A stretch of 64,000 nt of DNA from Salinimicrobium sp963739625 (GTDB taxonomy: Bacteria > Bacteroidota > Bacteroidia > Flavobacteriales > Flavobacteriaceae), in assembly GCA_963739625.1 (NCBI GenBank), contig CAVUAU010000011.1, forward strand, positions 564,844 through 628,843, in the 5' to 3' direction. The translations under genes were made by a program, and so were the position numbers. This document shows, piece after piece, positions 55,074-63,623 of this stretch (the first letter of the stretch is position 1; each line of letters starts with the position of its first letter). The notes beneath the pieces are model-generated. The model saw nothing but the letters and a program-made list of their open reading frames with translations, was not told where the DNA came from and made no database searches.

Positions 55074-57167
55074 CTAGATCCCCTGCGCCTGTATGGCCGT
55101 TAGTATTACGGTATTGAAGACGTCGTCAACAGTACAACCGCGGCTAAGGTCATTTACAGGTTTGTTGAGTCCCTGCAGCATTGGGCCAATGGCCAGGGCG
55201 CCGGTTTCTCTTTGTACGGCTTTATAGGTGTTGTTCCCGGTGTTCAAATCGGGGAAGATGAGCAGGCTCGCCTGCCCGGCAACTTCAGAGCCCGGCAATT
55301 TGCTTCTTCCTATCTGTGGGTCAACGGCGGCATCGTATTGAATAGGGCCTTCGATCTTGAGATCGGGACGTTTTTTCTTAACGATCTCTGTAGCTTCACG
55401 CACGCGATCCACATCTTCCCCTTTTCCAGAACTTCCGGAGGAGTAGGAGAGCATCGCGATCTTTGGCTCAATTCCAAAGGCTTTGCTACTTTCTGCGGAA
55501 GAAATACAAATTTCAGCCAGTTCTTCGGCAGTAGGATTTGGGTTGATCGCACAATCGCCAAATACCGAAACCCTGTCCTCAAGACACATAAAGAACACAG
55601 AAGAAACTACAGAAACGCCGGGTTTTGTCTTGATGAACTGCAAGGCAGGACGAATGGTGTGTTGGGTGGTATGTGCGGCTCCCGAAACCATTCCGTCTGC
55701 ATGGCCTTTGTAGATCATCATTGTACCAAAATAGGATACGTCGCTCATTAGATCGCGGGCAATATCCATATTGACATTCTTGTGCTTCCTTAACTCATAG
55801 AAGGTCTTGACGTAGTCGTCAAAATATTCTGAAGTCACGGGATTAATAATATGCAGTTTCTCAAAGTCCATGGGTAATGCCAGTTTCATGATCAATTTTT
55901 TGATCTCTTCTGCATCTCCAAGAAGGGTAAGGTCTACGATATCCATGGCTATTAACCTGGAGGCTGCGGTAAGGATACGTTCGTCTGTACCTTCGGGCAA
56001 TACAATGTGCTTACGCTGTTGCTGCGCCCGTTTCACAAGGCTGTACTGGAACATTCTCGGGGTAATGCCTCTTGGCTGGAAGTTTATAAAACGTTCAATA
56101 AGAGGATCAATATTGATATACTTTTCGAAAGTACTTACAGAAGTTTCGATCTTCTGCGTACTATCTGCATAGATGTTAGAATTTATCGCTCCCACGCGGT
56201 TGGTCACGTTGAAAGTACCGTCTTCAACAGAGATGATAGGCACGATTTGCGACAGCCCTTCAATAAGTTTTATGATAGAATCTTCAGGGATCAAGCCGCC
56301 CGTTAAAATAATTCCTGAAATTCGGGGATAATTGCTGGAAATGTGCGCCTGCAGGGCACCAAGAATGATATCGGCACGATCACCGGGGGTGATCACGAGG
56401 CTCTCGTTCTTAAGGTGGTTAAGGTAGTTGCGCAGCTGCATGGCACCAACATTAAAACTACCGGACTGGTTGTCCAGAAATTCCTCTCCAAAAAGGATCT
56501 TTCCGTCCAGCTCTTCCACGATCTCTTTTAAGGTTGGATTGGCAAGAGTATCTATCAGCGGAATGGCAAAGACAGCAACATCATCTGGCAAAAACTCCCT
56601 CATCCCACCGGTGGCTACAGGTAGATTTGCAAATTCTATTTTATTGCTCACCATCGCCAGCACCCGTACTTCTTTCCTGGTGAAGGTTTGATAGGCCATT
56701 TGCAGGCTGCCCATGAGGCCTTCCTTGGTTTTGCCCCGGCCGCTGGCGACAATGATCACCGGCAGTCCCAGGTTTTTTGCGATGGTCACATTCTCGTCGA
56801 ATTCAAAAACACTGCCTTCGCCCGAAAAGTCACTGCCCTCAACCAGCACAAAATCATATTTATCTTCCAGTTTTTTATACTTCCTGATGATCGTATCTAT
56901 CACCTCGCCCGATTTCCCGTCGTTTTGTTTCTGAATAACTTCAGAGCGGGTGTAGGCAAAGGCATCTTCGTACTTTAGCTTCAGGTCAAAATGCTTAAGT
57001 ACCGTTTCAATATGGTTATCGCGACTGCTGCGTTTTTTGTCATTTATAATGGGCCTGAAATAACCCACTTTCACGGTTTTTCCCAGTAATGCCCTCATGA
57101 GGCCAAGAGTGATGAGCGACTTCCCGCTGTGCGGCTCTAAAGTTGCTATATATAATCCTTTGTTCAT
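55074..57167 (-). CDS. pta: Phosphate acetyltransferase, long form
   Basis: 697 residues. N-terminal P-loop domain of dethiobiotin-synthetase type (YIATLEPHSGKSLITLGLM), central DRTGG domain (about 210-330), then the C-terminal PTA_PTB catalytic domain with RAQQQRKHIVLPEGTDERIL and MLSYSSGSSGKGEDVDRVREA. Transfers acetyl from acetyl-CoA to phosphate; with AckA it forms the acetate overflow pathway. Upstream lie a TACTTTTG promoter element and an FNR-like box. Confidence 0.96.
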   Translation of the reverse strand: MNKGLYIATLEPHSGKSLITLGLMRALLGKTVKVGYFRPIINDKKRSSRDNHIETVLKHFDLKLKYEDAFAYTRSEVIQKQNDGKSGEVIDTIIRKYKKLEDKYDFVLVEGSDFSGEGSVFEFDENVTIAKNLGLPVIIVASGRGKTKEGLMGSLQMAYQTFTRKEVRVLAMVSNKIEFANLPVATGGMREFLPDDVAVFAIPLIDTLANPTLKEIVEELDGKILFGEEFLDNQSGSFNVGAMQLRNYLNHLKNESLVITPGDRADIILGALQAHISSNYPRISGIILTGGLIPEDSIIKLIEGLSQIVPIISVEDGTFNVTNRVGAINSNIYADSTQKIETSVSTFEKYINIDPLIERFINFQPRGITPRMFQYSLVKRAQQQRKHIVLPEGTDERILTAASRLIAMDIVDLTLLGDAEEIKKLIMKLALPMDFEKLHIINPVTSEYFDDYVKTFYELRKHKNVNMDIARDLMSDVSYFGTMMIYKGHADGMVSGAAHTTQHTIRPALQFIKTKPGVSVVSSVFFMCLEDRVSVFGDCAINPNPTAEELAEICISSAESSKAFGIEPKIAMLSYSSGSSGKGEDVDRVREATEIVKKKRPDLKIEGPIQYDAAVDPQIGRSKLPGSEVAGQASLLIFPDLNTGNNTYKAVQRETGALAIGPMLQGLNKPVNDLSRGCTVDDVFNTVILTAIQAQGI

Positions 57168-57186
57168 AGTTGTTAAAATTCTGATG

Positions 57187-57194
57187 CAAAAGTA
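57187..57194 (-). promoter_or_regulatory. Candidate -7 element (TACTTTTG) of pta-ackA
   Basis: Minus-strand match to TAnnTTTG, 19 bp before the pta start. Confidence 0.5.
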
Positions 57195-57244
57195 AGGCTA
57201 TTTGAAAACCCCTGTAAAACTGCAGGGTTAAAAAGTGGTGAAAA

Positions 57245-57258
57245 ATGACCAAGATCAG
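57245..57258. promoter_or_regulatory. FNR-like box upstream of pta
   Basis: The core TGACCAAGATCA differs by one base from TGATCAAGATCA found at both nos units. It is centred roughly 70 bp upstream of the expected pta start site, a spacing typical of class I activation. Confidence 0.45.
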
Positions 57259-57277
57259 AAGACAGAAAAATTCCGGG

Positions 57278-57858
57278 TTCAAGATTTAAAATTCAAGATT
57301 AAGAGGTCTGTAAAAAGCGATTTTTCGAGTCTCTTTTTTTACTCTTTTATCTATGTTCTATTATTTATATTCATCTTTTTCTTTTTGCCACGAATTCACG
57401 AATTGTCTTTGCGTTCTTTCCCAAAATCTTTGCGGCCTTTACGTATATAAATTTAAATTTCAAGATTAAGAGGTCTGTAAAAAGTATTTTTCAAGTCTCT
57501 TTTTTTTTCTCTTAAATCTCTGATTTATAAAATCTTATGCGGCCATCTGCGAGATCAGCGGGAAAAAATCTTCGCGTTCTTGGCGATTTTCTTTGCGGCC
57601 TTTGCGTGGGTAAATTCAGAATTCAAGATTTAAAATTCAAGATTAAGAGGTCTGTAAAAAGCGATTTTTCGAGTCTCTTTTTTTTACTCTTTTATCAATG
57701 TTCTATTATTTATGTTCATTTTTTTCTTTTTGCCACGAATACACGAATTGTCTTCGCGTTCTTTCCGAAAATCTTGCGGCCTTTGCGGGAAAAGATTCAG
57801 GATTTACGATTTAAAATTCAAGATTAAAAGGTCTGTAAAAAGCAATTTTTCGAGTCTT
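57278..57858. repeat. Four tandem intergenic repeats, ~170-180 bp period
   Basis: A unit begins ATTCAAGATTAAGAGGTCTG, runs through TAAAAAGCGATTTTTCGAG, a T-rich part, GCCACGAATTCACGAATTG and TTTGCGGCCTTTGCG. Copies start at about 57291, 57458, 57635 and 57816; the first and third are nearly identical over ~165 bp, the second is diverged, the fourth truncated. Short open frames inside are not genes. The hairpin-forming part (AAAAAGCGATTTTT) links them to the dispersed palindrome described in the findings. Confidence 0.85.
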
Positions 57859-57903
57859 TTTTCTATATTCTCTTCTCTTTAATCTGAATTTCGGAAATAA
57901 CCA

Positions 57904-58632
57904 ATGAAAGACCTCTTTTCGTCAGCATCAGAAAATTATGTGAAATTCAGGCCGGGTTATCCGCCGGAACTTTACAAATTCCTGCGGAAGATCTGCGGGC
58001 AGAAGACCAGGGCCTGGGACTGCGGCACCGGAAATGGACAGGTAGCCGGCGAGCTTGCCGATTTCTTTGCTGAAGTTAAAGCGACAGACATCAGTGAAAA
58101 TCAACTTTCACAGGCGATTCAAAAAAGCAATATTTCCTACTCCTTACAACCGGCCGAAAAAACCGGTTTCCCAAATGGCTTTTTCGACCTGGTCACCGTG
58201 GCGCAAGCCATTCACTGGTTCGATTTCGAGGCTTTTTATGCTGAAGTCAAGCGGGTGCTGAAGCCTGGTGGTTACATAGCTGTTATAGGCTACGAATTAT
58301 TCCGCAGCAATCCTCAAACAAATAAGATCATTGATCATTTCTACCGGGAAACCGTGGGTCCTTTCTGGTATCCTGAACGAAAATACCTCGAGGAGAAGTA
58401 CCAAACCATTCCCTTTCCTTTTGAGGAGGTCAATACGCCGGAGTTTTCGGCAAAGGAGACCTGGAGCCGGGAGCGGCTGCTGGGCTATTTAAACACCTGG
58501 TCCTCGGTCAAGAACTATGAGCGCCAAAAAGGGGAAAATCCGGTGGCGTTGATAGAGGAGGAGCTGCAGCAAAGTTTTGGCGAAAGGGGAGAGGTGGAGA
58601 TCCCGATCCTTTTTCGATTGGGAAAGCTGTGA
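57904..58632 (+). CDS. Class I SAM-dependent methyltransferase
   Basis: 242 residues of the methyltransf_11 type: motif I AWDCGTGNGQVAGELA (residues ~37-52), acidic end of beta2 in VKATDISENQLSQA, post-motif LVTVAQAIHWFD and VLKPGGYIAVIGYE. Cytosolic, substrate unknown; such proteins are often close to yeast trans-aconitate methyltransferase-like enzymes. It stands alone beside the repeat block. Confidence 0.88.
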   Translation: MKDLFSSASENYVKFRPGYPPELYKFLRKICGQKTRAWDCGTGNGQVAGELADFFAEVKATDISENQLSQAIQKSNISYSLQPAEKTGFPNGFFDLVTVAQAIHWFDFEAFYAEVKRVLKPGGYIAVIGYELFRSNPQTNKIIDHFYRETVGPFWYPERKYLEEKYQTIPFPFEEVNTPEFSAKETWSRERLLGYLNTWSSVKNYERQKGENPVALIEEELQQSFGERGEVEIPILFRLGKL

Positions 58633-58643
58633 AATGATTCCGC

Positions 58644-58700
58644 ATTTAAAATTCAGAATTCAAGATTGGAGCTTTCGAAAATGCCTTTTTACAGTCCCTT
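58644..58700. repeat. Solitary copy of the REP-like palindrome
   Basis: Contains ATTCAGAATTCAAGATT as in the tandem array and a hairpin core AAAATGCCTTTTTACAG, the reverse complement of the array hairpin with small changes. Lies just after the methyltransferase gene. Confidence 0.6.
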
Positions 58701-58746
58701 TTTGAATGAAGAATTAATTATTGATAATTGTTAATTGATAACTGTT

Positions 58747-59310
58747 TCAAAATCTATATCCAATTCGCAAGTGTAAATTCACGGCAACATCGCTCTCGTT
58801 TTCGGCATACCCGGCGTTCTTTGCGAAGTAATACATATAACCTATTCCAATTCCGGTTTCATAGGTGAAATGATTTCCAATATTTCTTCTAATTCCCCAG
58901 GTAGGTACAATTGAAATATCACTTACAACACTAACATTATCATAATTAGATATTACGAACCAATCAGGGTGAAAACTTGTCTTTAAAGAAATAAAATTTC
59001 CGCTGTTTCCGTCAATTCGCCTGTCTTTCCTTAGTCTTTTGTTCAAATTATAGTACCAGCGTGGTTCCAAAGTCAATACCGGTGCAAAGATATATCCTGT
59101 TTTATTATAAAAATCACCGCCCCAAATTCCTGTGTCAAATCCTACCTCGCTTCGCAGCGCAAACTGGTTTGATAATCTTGATTCATTGTGTGCCCAGATT
59201 CCTAAAATTCCGGTTTGGATCCCATAGGTTGATTTTTCGACGCCGGCATTTTGAGATTTTGCAATTAAGGTTAGTCCGCAGAAGAGGAGGGTCAGGGTAA
59301 ATTTTTTCAT
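58747..59310 (-). CDS. Outer-membrane beta-barrel-like protein
   Basis: 187 residues from ATG 59310 (an upstream TTG at 59319 is less likely). Signal peptide (LTLLFCGLTLIAKSQ), then alternating strands rich in aromatic residues (GIQTGILGIWAHNE, LEPRWYYNLNKRLRKDRR, TYETGIGIGYMYYF) and a final aromatic strand ending GYRF, typical of Bacteroidota outer-membrane beta-barrel proteins. Function unknown. Confidence 0.7.
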   Translation of the reverse strand: MKKFTLTLLFCGLTLIAKSQNAGVEKSTYGIQTGILGIWAHNESRLSNQFALRSEVGFDTGIWGGDFYNKTGYIFAPVLTLEPRWYYNLNKRLRKDRRIDGNSGNFISLKTSFHPDWFVISNYDNVSVVSDISIVPTWGIRRNIGNHFTYETGIGIGYMYYFAKNAGYAENESDVAVNLHLRIGYRF

Positions 59311-59400
59311 TAAATTCAATTATTTTTTCATTCTTTTTGTTTGCTTTCTGAGTTGCGGTTTTTGTCGCAATTGACTGTTGCTCAAGTTATCGATTTTTTT

Positions 59401-59496
59401 CTAACGATGGCGACTATTGAGATTGGCTGAGGTTGATACCTCTGCAATATCTTGTAGATCATTTTTGGCTTGAATAGTCCAATTTATTCGAACCAT
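59401..59496 (-). pseudogene. Truncated ParE/RelE-family toxin remnant
   Basis: The ATG lies inside the antitoxin's Trp codon region, as in real TA operons. 31 residues follow: INWTIQAKNDLQDIAE matches the start of ParE/RelE toxins, then the frame runs into unrelated sequence and a stop. The remaining ~65 residues of a full toxin are absent, so the toxin is dead. Confidence 0.6.
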
Positions 59497-59666
59497 CTGT
59501 CAACCTCTTTATTTAAATCAGATTCGGAAATTATTTCTCCGTTCTCAGATTGTTTGTTTGCGTTATCGATTTTTTCAATTAGGATCAATCTTTCAACAAG
59601 TTGATCAATTGAAAATTCATCTGGAAAACTCTCTATCTGCTGTTTTAAAGTCTTCTTGGTCAACAT
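59484..59666 (-). CDS. Small antitoxin-like protein
   Basis: 60 residues, acidic (TLKQQIESFPDEFSID then LVERLILIEKID; ends SDLNKEVDRWFE). The length and the pattern 'isLiekI ... G..iseeelkkevdrWf' resemble Bacteroidota antitoxins paired with ParE/RelE toxins. It overlaps a truncated toxin, so it is a probable orphan antitoxin. Confidence 0.6.
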   Translation of the reverse strand: MLTKKTLKQQIESFPDEFSIDQLVERLILIEKIDNANKQSENGEIISESDLNKEVDRWFE

Positions 59667-59753
59667 AACTCCATAATTTACAATCTGAAAGATACAATTT
59701 TGTGTTCTTTACTGCTAATAATATTTATGGAAGCCAACGACCGGAACAATGAA

Positions 59754-59883
59754 TGGCAACGTCCCGGTTAATGAAGTGCGGAGTAGGGGAACGGAACTTA
59801 TCTTTTAATTCCTGTTTTTAAAGGAACTCAAAAATGCCATTATTGGATAGGTCTTCCGCATTTGTGTTAATCCGTTGAGGCCC
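59754..59883. repeat. Cassette-boundary palindromic element A
   Basis: Left end TGGCAACGTCCCGG, right end CCGTTGAGGCC, forming an imperfect inverted repeat over ~130 bp. Internal bases (AAGTGCGG ... TTCCTG) resemble elements C and E. It lies between the orphan antitoxin and the XRE gene. Confidence 0.5.
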
Positions 59884-59898
59884 AAAGGACGTTTCTAT

Positions 59899-60200
59899 TT
59901 ATGCAATTTCAATTTTGAGATGATTTTCCAAGTCCCACCTCAAATATTTATCATAGTCGAAATTTTAATATCGCTTAATCCCCTGTTTCTAATTCTGGAA
60001 ATGTAGCTTTTTTTCGTTCCGCTTCGTTCGGCAAGTTCTTCTTGGGTCAAATTAGCTTCTTTTCGCGCTTCCTTTAACATTACTCCAAGTCGAAAAGCAA
60101 GAGATTTCGCTTCATATTTATCGCGCTTTTCAATCCCTTTTTCACCATATTTATCGTTGAGGATGTCGTCCAAATCTGTTACGTTTTTCACATCAGTCAT
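59899..60200 (-). pseudogene. HigA-like XRE antitoxin, frameshifted at the C-terminus
   Basis: The first 86 residues include an HTH of XRE type (FRLGVMLKEARKEANLTQEEL then AERSGTKKSYISRI). The frame ends early at 59940, but one inserted base near 59957 restores a family-like C-terminus (YLRWDLENHLKIEIA) ending at 59899. It starts 4 bp after the HigB remnant, the usual toxin-first higBA order. Confidence 0.65.
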
Positions 60201-60204
60201 TTTT

Positions 60205-60534
60205 TTATTTTAAAAATTCCTTTTTCAATTTTTCGGCAAGTTTGATTTCATTTTTCGGTGTTTTTTGAGTTTTATTCACGAAACAATTCGCGAGGACCAC
60301 TTAAATTTCTTTCATCGAAGAAGCATAGAATCCTAATACTCTTAAAAGTCGTAAGCACACGCACTTCATAAATTCCATCTGTATTTTCAAGTGCTTGGAA
60401 AAACTTCTTTAAAACTTGTTCTTTCAAATCGTACTAAGTCTAGAACATATCCGATTTTTTCTTGAAATTTGTCAGTCTTGAGCCTTATAGAATTCAATGA
60501 AATACTTTTTATAAGTAATTACTTTTCTTACCAC
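60205..60534 (-). pseudogene. Decayed HigB-like toxin
   Basis: No single frame is open, but joining frames from GTG 60534 gives a full Gp49/HigB-type toxin: VITYKKYFIEFYKAQD, then KFQEKIGYVLDLVRFE, LKKFFQALENTDGIYEVRV, SIRILCFFDERNL, NCFVNKTQKTPKNEIKL and AEKLKKEFLK. At least three single-base shifts are needed. Located directly upstream of the XRE antitoxin. Confidence 0.7.
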
Positions 60535-60616
60535 GGAGCAAAATTAACTAATTAGTTTCCTAAAATCAGAGTAAATTTCTTGCAATTTTATTAGAACCGT
60601 GAATTTTTTCGTATTG

Positions 60617-60681
60617 TGCCAACGGTCCCGGCTATCAAAGTGGCGTGTAGGGAAGATTGACACTTTCTGATGAACCGGCAG
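60617..60681. repeat. Cassette-boundary palindromic element B
   Basis: Starts TGCCAACGGTCCCGG and contains inverted arms CCGG...AAGTG and CACTT...CCGG. It separates the HigBA remnant from the 110-residue membrane protein gene. Confidence 0.45.
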
Positions 60682-60781
60682 TTTCTTATGGAAATAAATG
60701 TAGCCAACAACAGTAATCTTTTATTTTTTCTCTTCCATTTTCTCTGCACAAAGATCGAATTTGAGAATTTCACCGGTTTCA

Positions 60782-61114
60782 TTAGTGATACTCTACAGTG
60801 CAGGAGTCAATTTTGTAATTTACATAGTCAATTACGGTATCCTTTTGATAAAGATAAATTTGATGCCAAGGAGGCCCTGCAAATCCAGTAAAAATTTTCT
60901 CTCTTATTTCATAACCAATAATTGCCCATATCCTTGTAGTCTCGTATTTGTCTTGAAAGGTTGCTGAAACAAATTTCATCAATAGAAACCATCCTACAGC
61001 TATTATTACAATTAAAATTCCCAATGTCCACAGTAAGGCCTTCCAGTTTTTTTGAGCTACAAACCAAATAATCAAAAGAAGAATTGGTAAAAATGTGAGG
61101 TATAATAGTATCAT
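60782..61114 (-). CDS. Hypothetical small membrane protein (cassette gene)
   Basis: 110 residues with two N-terminal membrane helices (LYLTFLPILLLIIWFVAQ, LLWTLGILIVIIAVGWFLL) and a soluble C-terminus (FAGPPWHQIYLYQKDTVIDY). No family recognised. No obvious own promoter or terminator, consistent with a cassette gene. Confidence 0.55.
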   Translation of the reverse strand: MILLYLTFLPILLLIIWFVAQKNWKALLWTLGILIVIIAVGWFLLMKFVSATFQDKYETTRIWAIIGYEIREKIFTGFAGPPWHQIYLYQKDTVIDYVNYKIDSCTVEYH

Positions 61115-61126
61115 TTTTCAAATTGG

Positions 61127-61275
61127 TGCCAACGGTCTGGTATGTTCGTAAGTGCGGTATTAGAGATACAGATTAGTCCGATTTAGTTTTTTTAATTCCT
61201 GGCTTCTATAAACCTTCTTCCAGCTGAAGGCCCGAAGTCTGGAGACTTCGCGGAGCGGGGTTATTCATTATTGTA
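61127..61275. repeat. Cassette-boundary palindromic element C
   Basis: Begins TGCCAACGGTCTGG; the first ~80 bases match element E closely (shared GATACxGATTxGTCCGATTT and TTCCTGG). Contains a perfect small hairpin, arms CGAAGTCT and AGACTTCG (61233-61250). Confidence 0.6.
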
Positions 61276-61282
61276 ACACGTA

Positions 61283-61810
61283 TTAATTTTTTAGGCTATC
61301 TATAAAGACTTCGACTTGTCTTTCAGAATAATGCCCGTTATACTGAAAATAATTACCATCTTTATTGAGAACCAAAACACCGAAACAAGATTTTTTTCGA
61401 TTAAAGAAATTATTCAAAAGGAGATCATTTTTGTCGTCAAAAAAATTGAAGTCATCCAATTTGTATTTCACTTTTTCTCCGTTTGACAACACTTGAATAT
61501 TCAAAGTGTTGTCAGTATTAATTTTGGAGTAAAAATCTTTCCACCATTTTTTACCCTTTGAGGTAATTGTATTGTTGTCAAAGTGGCAGCTGGAAATTGG
61601 TTGTTTATAATTTATTATCAAGATTTCTTCATCCTTCCAGTGATAATATTGTTTGATTAAATTTAGATTTTGAGAATCTACCCGACCTGTGAAATCGGCA
61701 TAAACGGGTTGTTCTTTTAGATTATCCGCCTTTCCGTTATTTACCACTTTTGTTGATGAACAGGATATGGCTAAAATTCCTAATAACGTTTGAAGTATTA
61801 TTTTTTTCAT
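61283..61810 (-). CDS. Hypothetical lipoprotein (cassette gene)
   Basis: 175 residues from ATG 61810. Lipobox LAISC (Cys ~17). The mature part is hydrophilic and ends NYFQYNGHYSERQVEVFIDSL. Not recognised. Confidence 0.6.
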   Translation of the reverse strand: MKKIILQTLLGILAISCSSTKVVNNGKADNLKEQPVYADFTGRVDSQNLNLIKQYYHWKDEEILIINYKQPISSCHFDNNTITSKGKKWWKDFYSKINTDNTLNIQVLSNGEKVKYKLDDFNFFDDKNDLLLNNFFNRKKSCFGVLVLNKDGNYFQYNGHYSERQVEVFIDSLKN

Positions 61811-61814
61811 ATGT

Positions 61815-61945
61815 GTTACAACGGTTTGTATGTGAAAAGTTGCGTGCCAATAAGCGCAAAATTTTCGGTTTAGCACACACCTTAAAAACAAGAAAAAGTC
61901 TCTGAATTAAGCGGTTACAATCAATTTTTTTATAGGTGTTGGCAG
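61815..61945. repeat. Cassette-boundary palindromic element D
   Basis: Left end TTACAACGGTTTG, right end GTGTTGGCAGTAG. The GTTGGCA end is the complement of the TGCCAAC start of elements B, C and E. Confidence 0.45.
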
Positions 61946-61951
61946 TAGTTT

Positions 61952-63445
61952 TTATTCACTTGATTGTTTGATAAATTCCACAGGTTCAGATTGTAAATTT
62001 ATCTTTGCCGCAGAAATATTTCCATCGTTATCAGTTGAAAAATTTAGAGCAAATTCTGGATTCATAACTTGAGGAATTTCATTTATTTGTTTCATTACGA
62101 AAATGTCATAGTAGAGATGTTCTAACCTAAATTTAAAAGTTGGAAAAACAACAAATAGAGAATTGTTTTCTTGTATTATCTGAAATGTTCCATAACCGTT
62201 GTTAGTATATTTTCCACAAAACTCCGATAGTTTATGTGTCGGTTTCTTTTTTTTGTTTAGCCCTTTAACTTCGTTGTCAATTTTATAAATGTCGTGAACA
62301 ACTATAGGATATTTGTCCAATTCTGTGTTAGGTAAATCCAACATTCTGTTTGTAATAACGTCTGCAATTATATACGGCAAAATTGAATTTTGCTGATTAG
62401 TCAAAACAGCGATACCTAATTTGTCATTTGGATACATTACAACTTGCGAACTAAACCCTGAAGTGTTTCCACCGTGGTTAACCTTATAATGTCCCTTGAA
62501 AGATTGTACTCGCCAACCAAAACTATCACCAAATAAATAAACACTTGAATCGGCTCCATCTTGTGGCATGATATTATGAATGGTGGTTGCATTTTTGACA
62601 TAGTCTTCTGTAAGCACTTGCTTTTCATTAAATTTACCATTGTTTAGCCAAGTCAGCATCCAATTTGCCATATCATTGGAAGTACTTTTAATTGCTCCTG
62701 CCGGACTATATGAATAGTACTCTTCGTAAAGAACTTTTTCCGTGTTTCCATCTGACATTCCATAACCATACGAAAAATTGTTGGTGCTTTTCATTTCTTG
62801 TAAGTTTGTAAATGAATTGCTCATATTTAATGGACTAAATATCTTCGTTTTCACGTTTTTGTCCCAACTCTCCCCAGTTACTTGTTCGACGATAGTTCCT
62901 GCGATTGTATAGCCCATATTGCTATAAATCCAACTGTCATTAATTGCTCCATTAGGTTGTAAATATTTTAAACGTTCAATGGTTTTCATTCTGTCATTTT
63001 CTGGAAACAAAATAAGCGAGCCATCAAGATTTCCAACCCACTTTTATGGGACAACAAATCTTTAATTGTTATTAAATCGTCCATTTTGTCATTGTAAAAT
63101 TGAAGTTTTGGTATGTAAAAGGAAGGTTTTTCTTTTAATGAGACTTTAGTTTTGGACTCTAAAATTCCTAAAAGTGAAGCTGTAAATGCTTTTGTCGCAG
63201 AACCAATAGGAAAAACCGTGTTAGCTGATGTTGGTAATTTTTCTTCTAAATTTCGAATAGCCAAAACCTTTGGAATAGATTACTTTATCATTTTTCACAA
63301 CTGCAACAGATACTCCAACTGCTTTATATGAGTCGATTAAAAATTCTATTTCTTGGTCAATCCCGTTTAAACGATTTTCAATTTCCTGTCCAAAAGTTAA
63401 ATTATTTAATAGTAAAAGGAAAAATATAAAACTTGATTTTTTCAT
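61952..63445 (-). CDS. Serine hydrolase, beta-lactamase/class C PBP family, two frameshifts
   Basis: About 497 residues in total. Signal peptide (FIFFLLLLNNLTFGQ), then the active-site SxxK in PIGSATKAFTAS, the tyrosine motif IYSNMGY and a third motif NHGGNTSGF. An extra base in AA at 63256-63257 breaks GFGYRNLEEK, and a missing base near 63033 breaks SGLGNLDGSL; the shifts cancel. The C-terminal ~130 residues are a DUF3471-like lipocalin-type domain. Periplasmic; substrates may be peptidoglycan peptides or esters rather than antibiotics. AT-rich compared with its chromosomal neighbours, like the other genes of this array. Confidence 0.8.
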
Positions 63446-63481
63446 TAATTTCTTTGGTTGTTTTGTGTTTCTTTAAATTAC

Positions 63482-63618
63482 TGCCAACGTCCCGTATATT
63501 CGTCAGTTGTGGTATTGAAGATACGGATTTGTCCGATTTAGTTTTTCTTCCTGGTTTCTATATGTATTCTTTTAGCTGAATGACCGCAATTGCGAATATG
63601 CGATGTTGACAACTGGCA
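63482..63618. repeat. Cassette-boundary palindromic element E
   Basis: Left end TGCCAACGTCCCGTATATTC, right end CGAATATGCGATGTTG plus ACAACTGGCA, giving long imperfect inverted ends over ~137 bp. The most complete palindrome of the five. Confidence 0.6.
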
Positions 63619-63623
63619 TTTAT

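Noticed and set aside
57235..57827. Two short plus-strand open frames in the repeat block
   Set aside because: They translate the repeat unit itself (the same peptide recurs in both) and have no coding features.
57278..57858. Possible CRISPR array
   Set aside because: The repeat period is ~170-180 bp and the 'spacers' are themselves repeated; no cas genes are present.
59754..63618. Canonical integron attC sites
   Set aside because: The ends read TGCCAAC/GTTGGCA rather than RYYYAAC/GTTRRRY and no integrase is present; only an integron-like description is justified.
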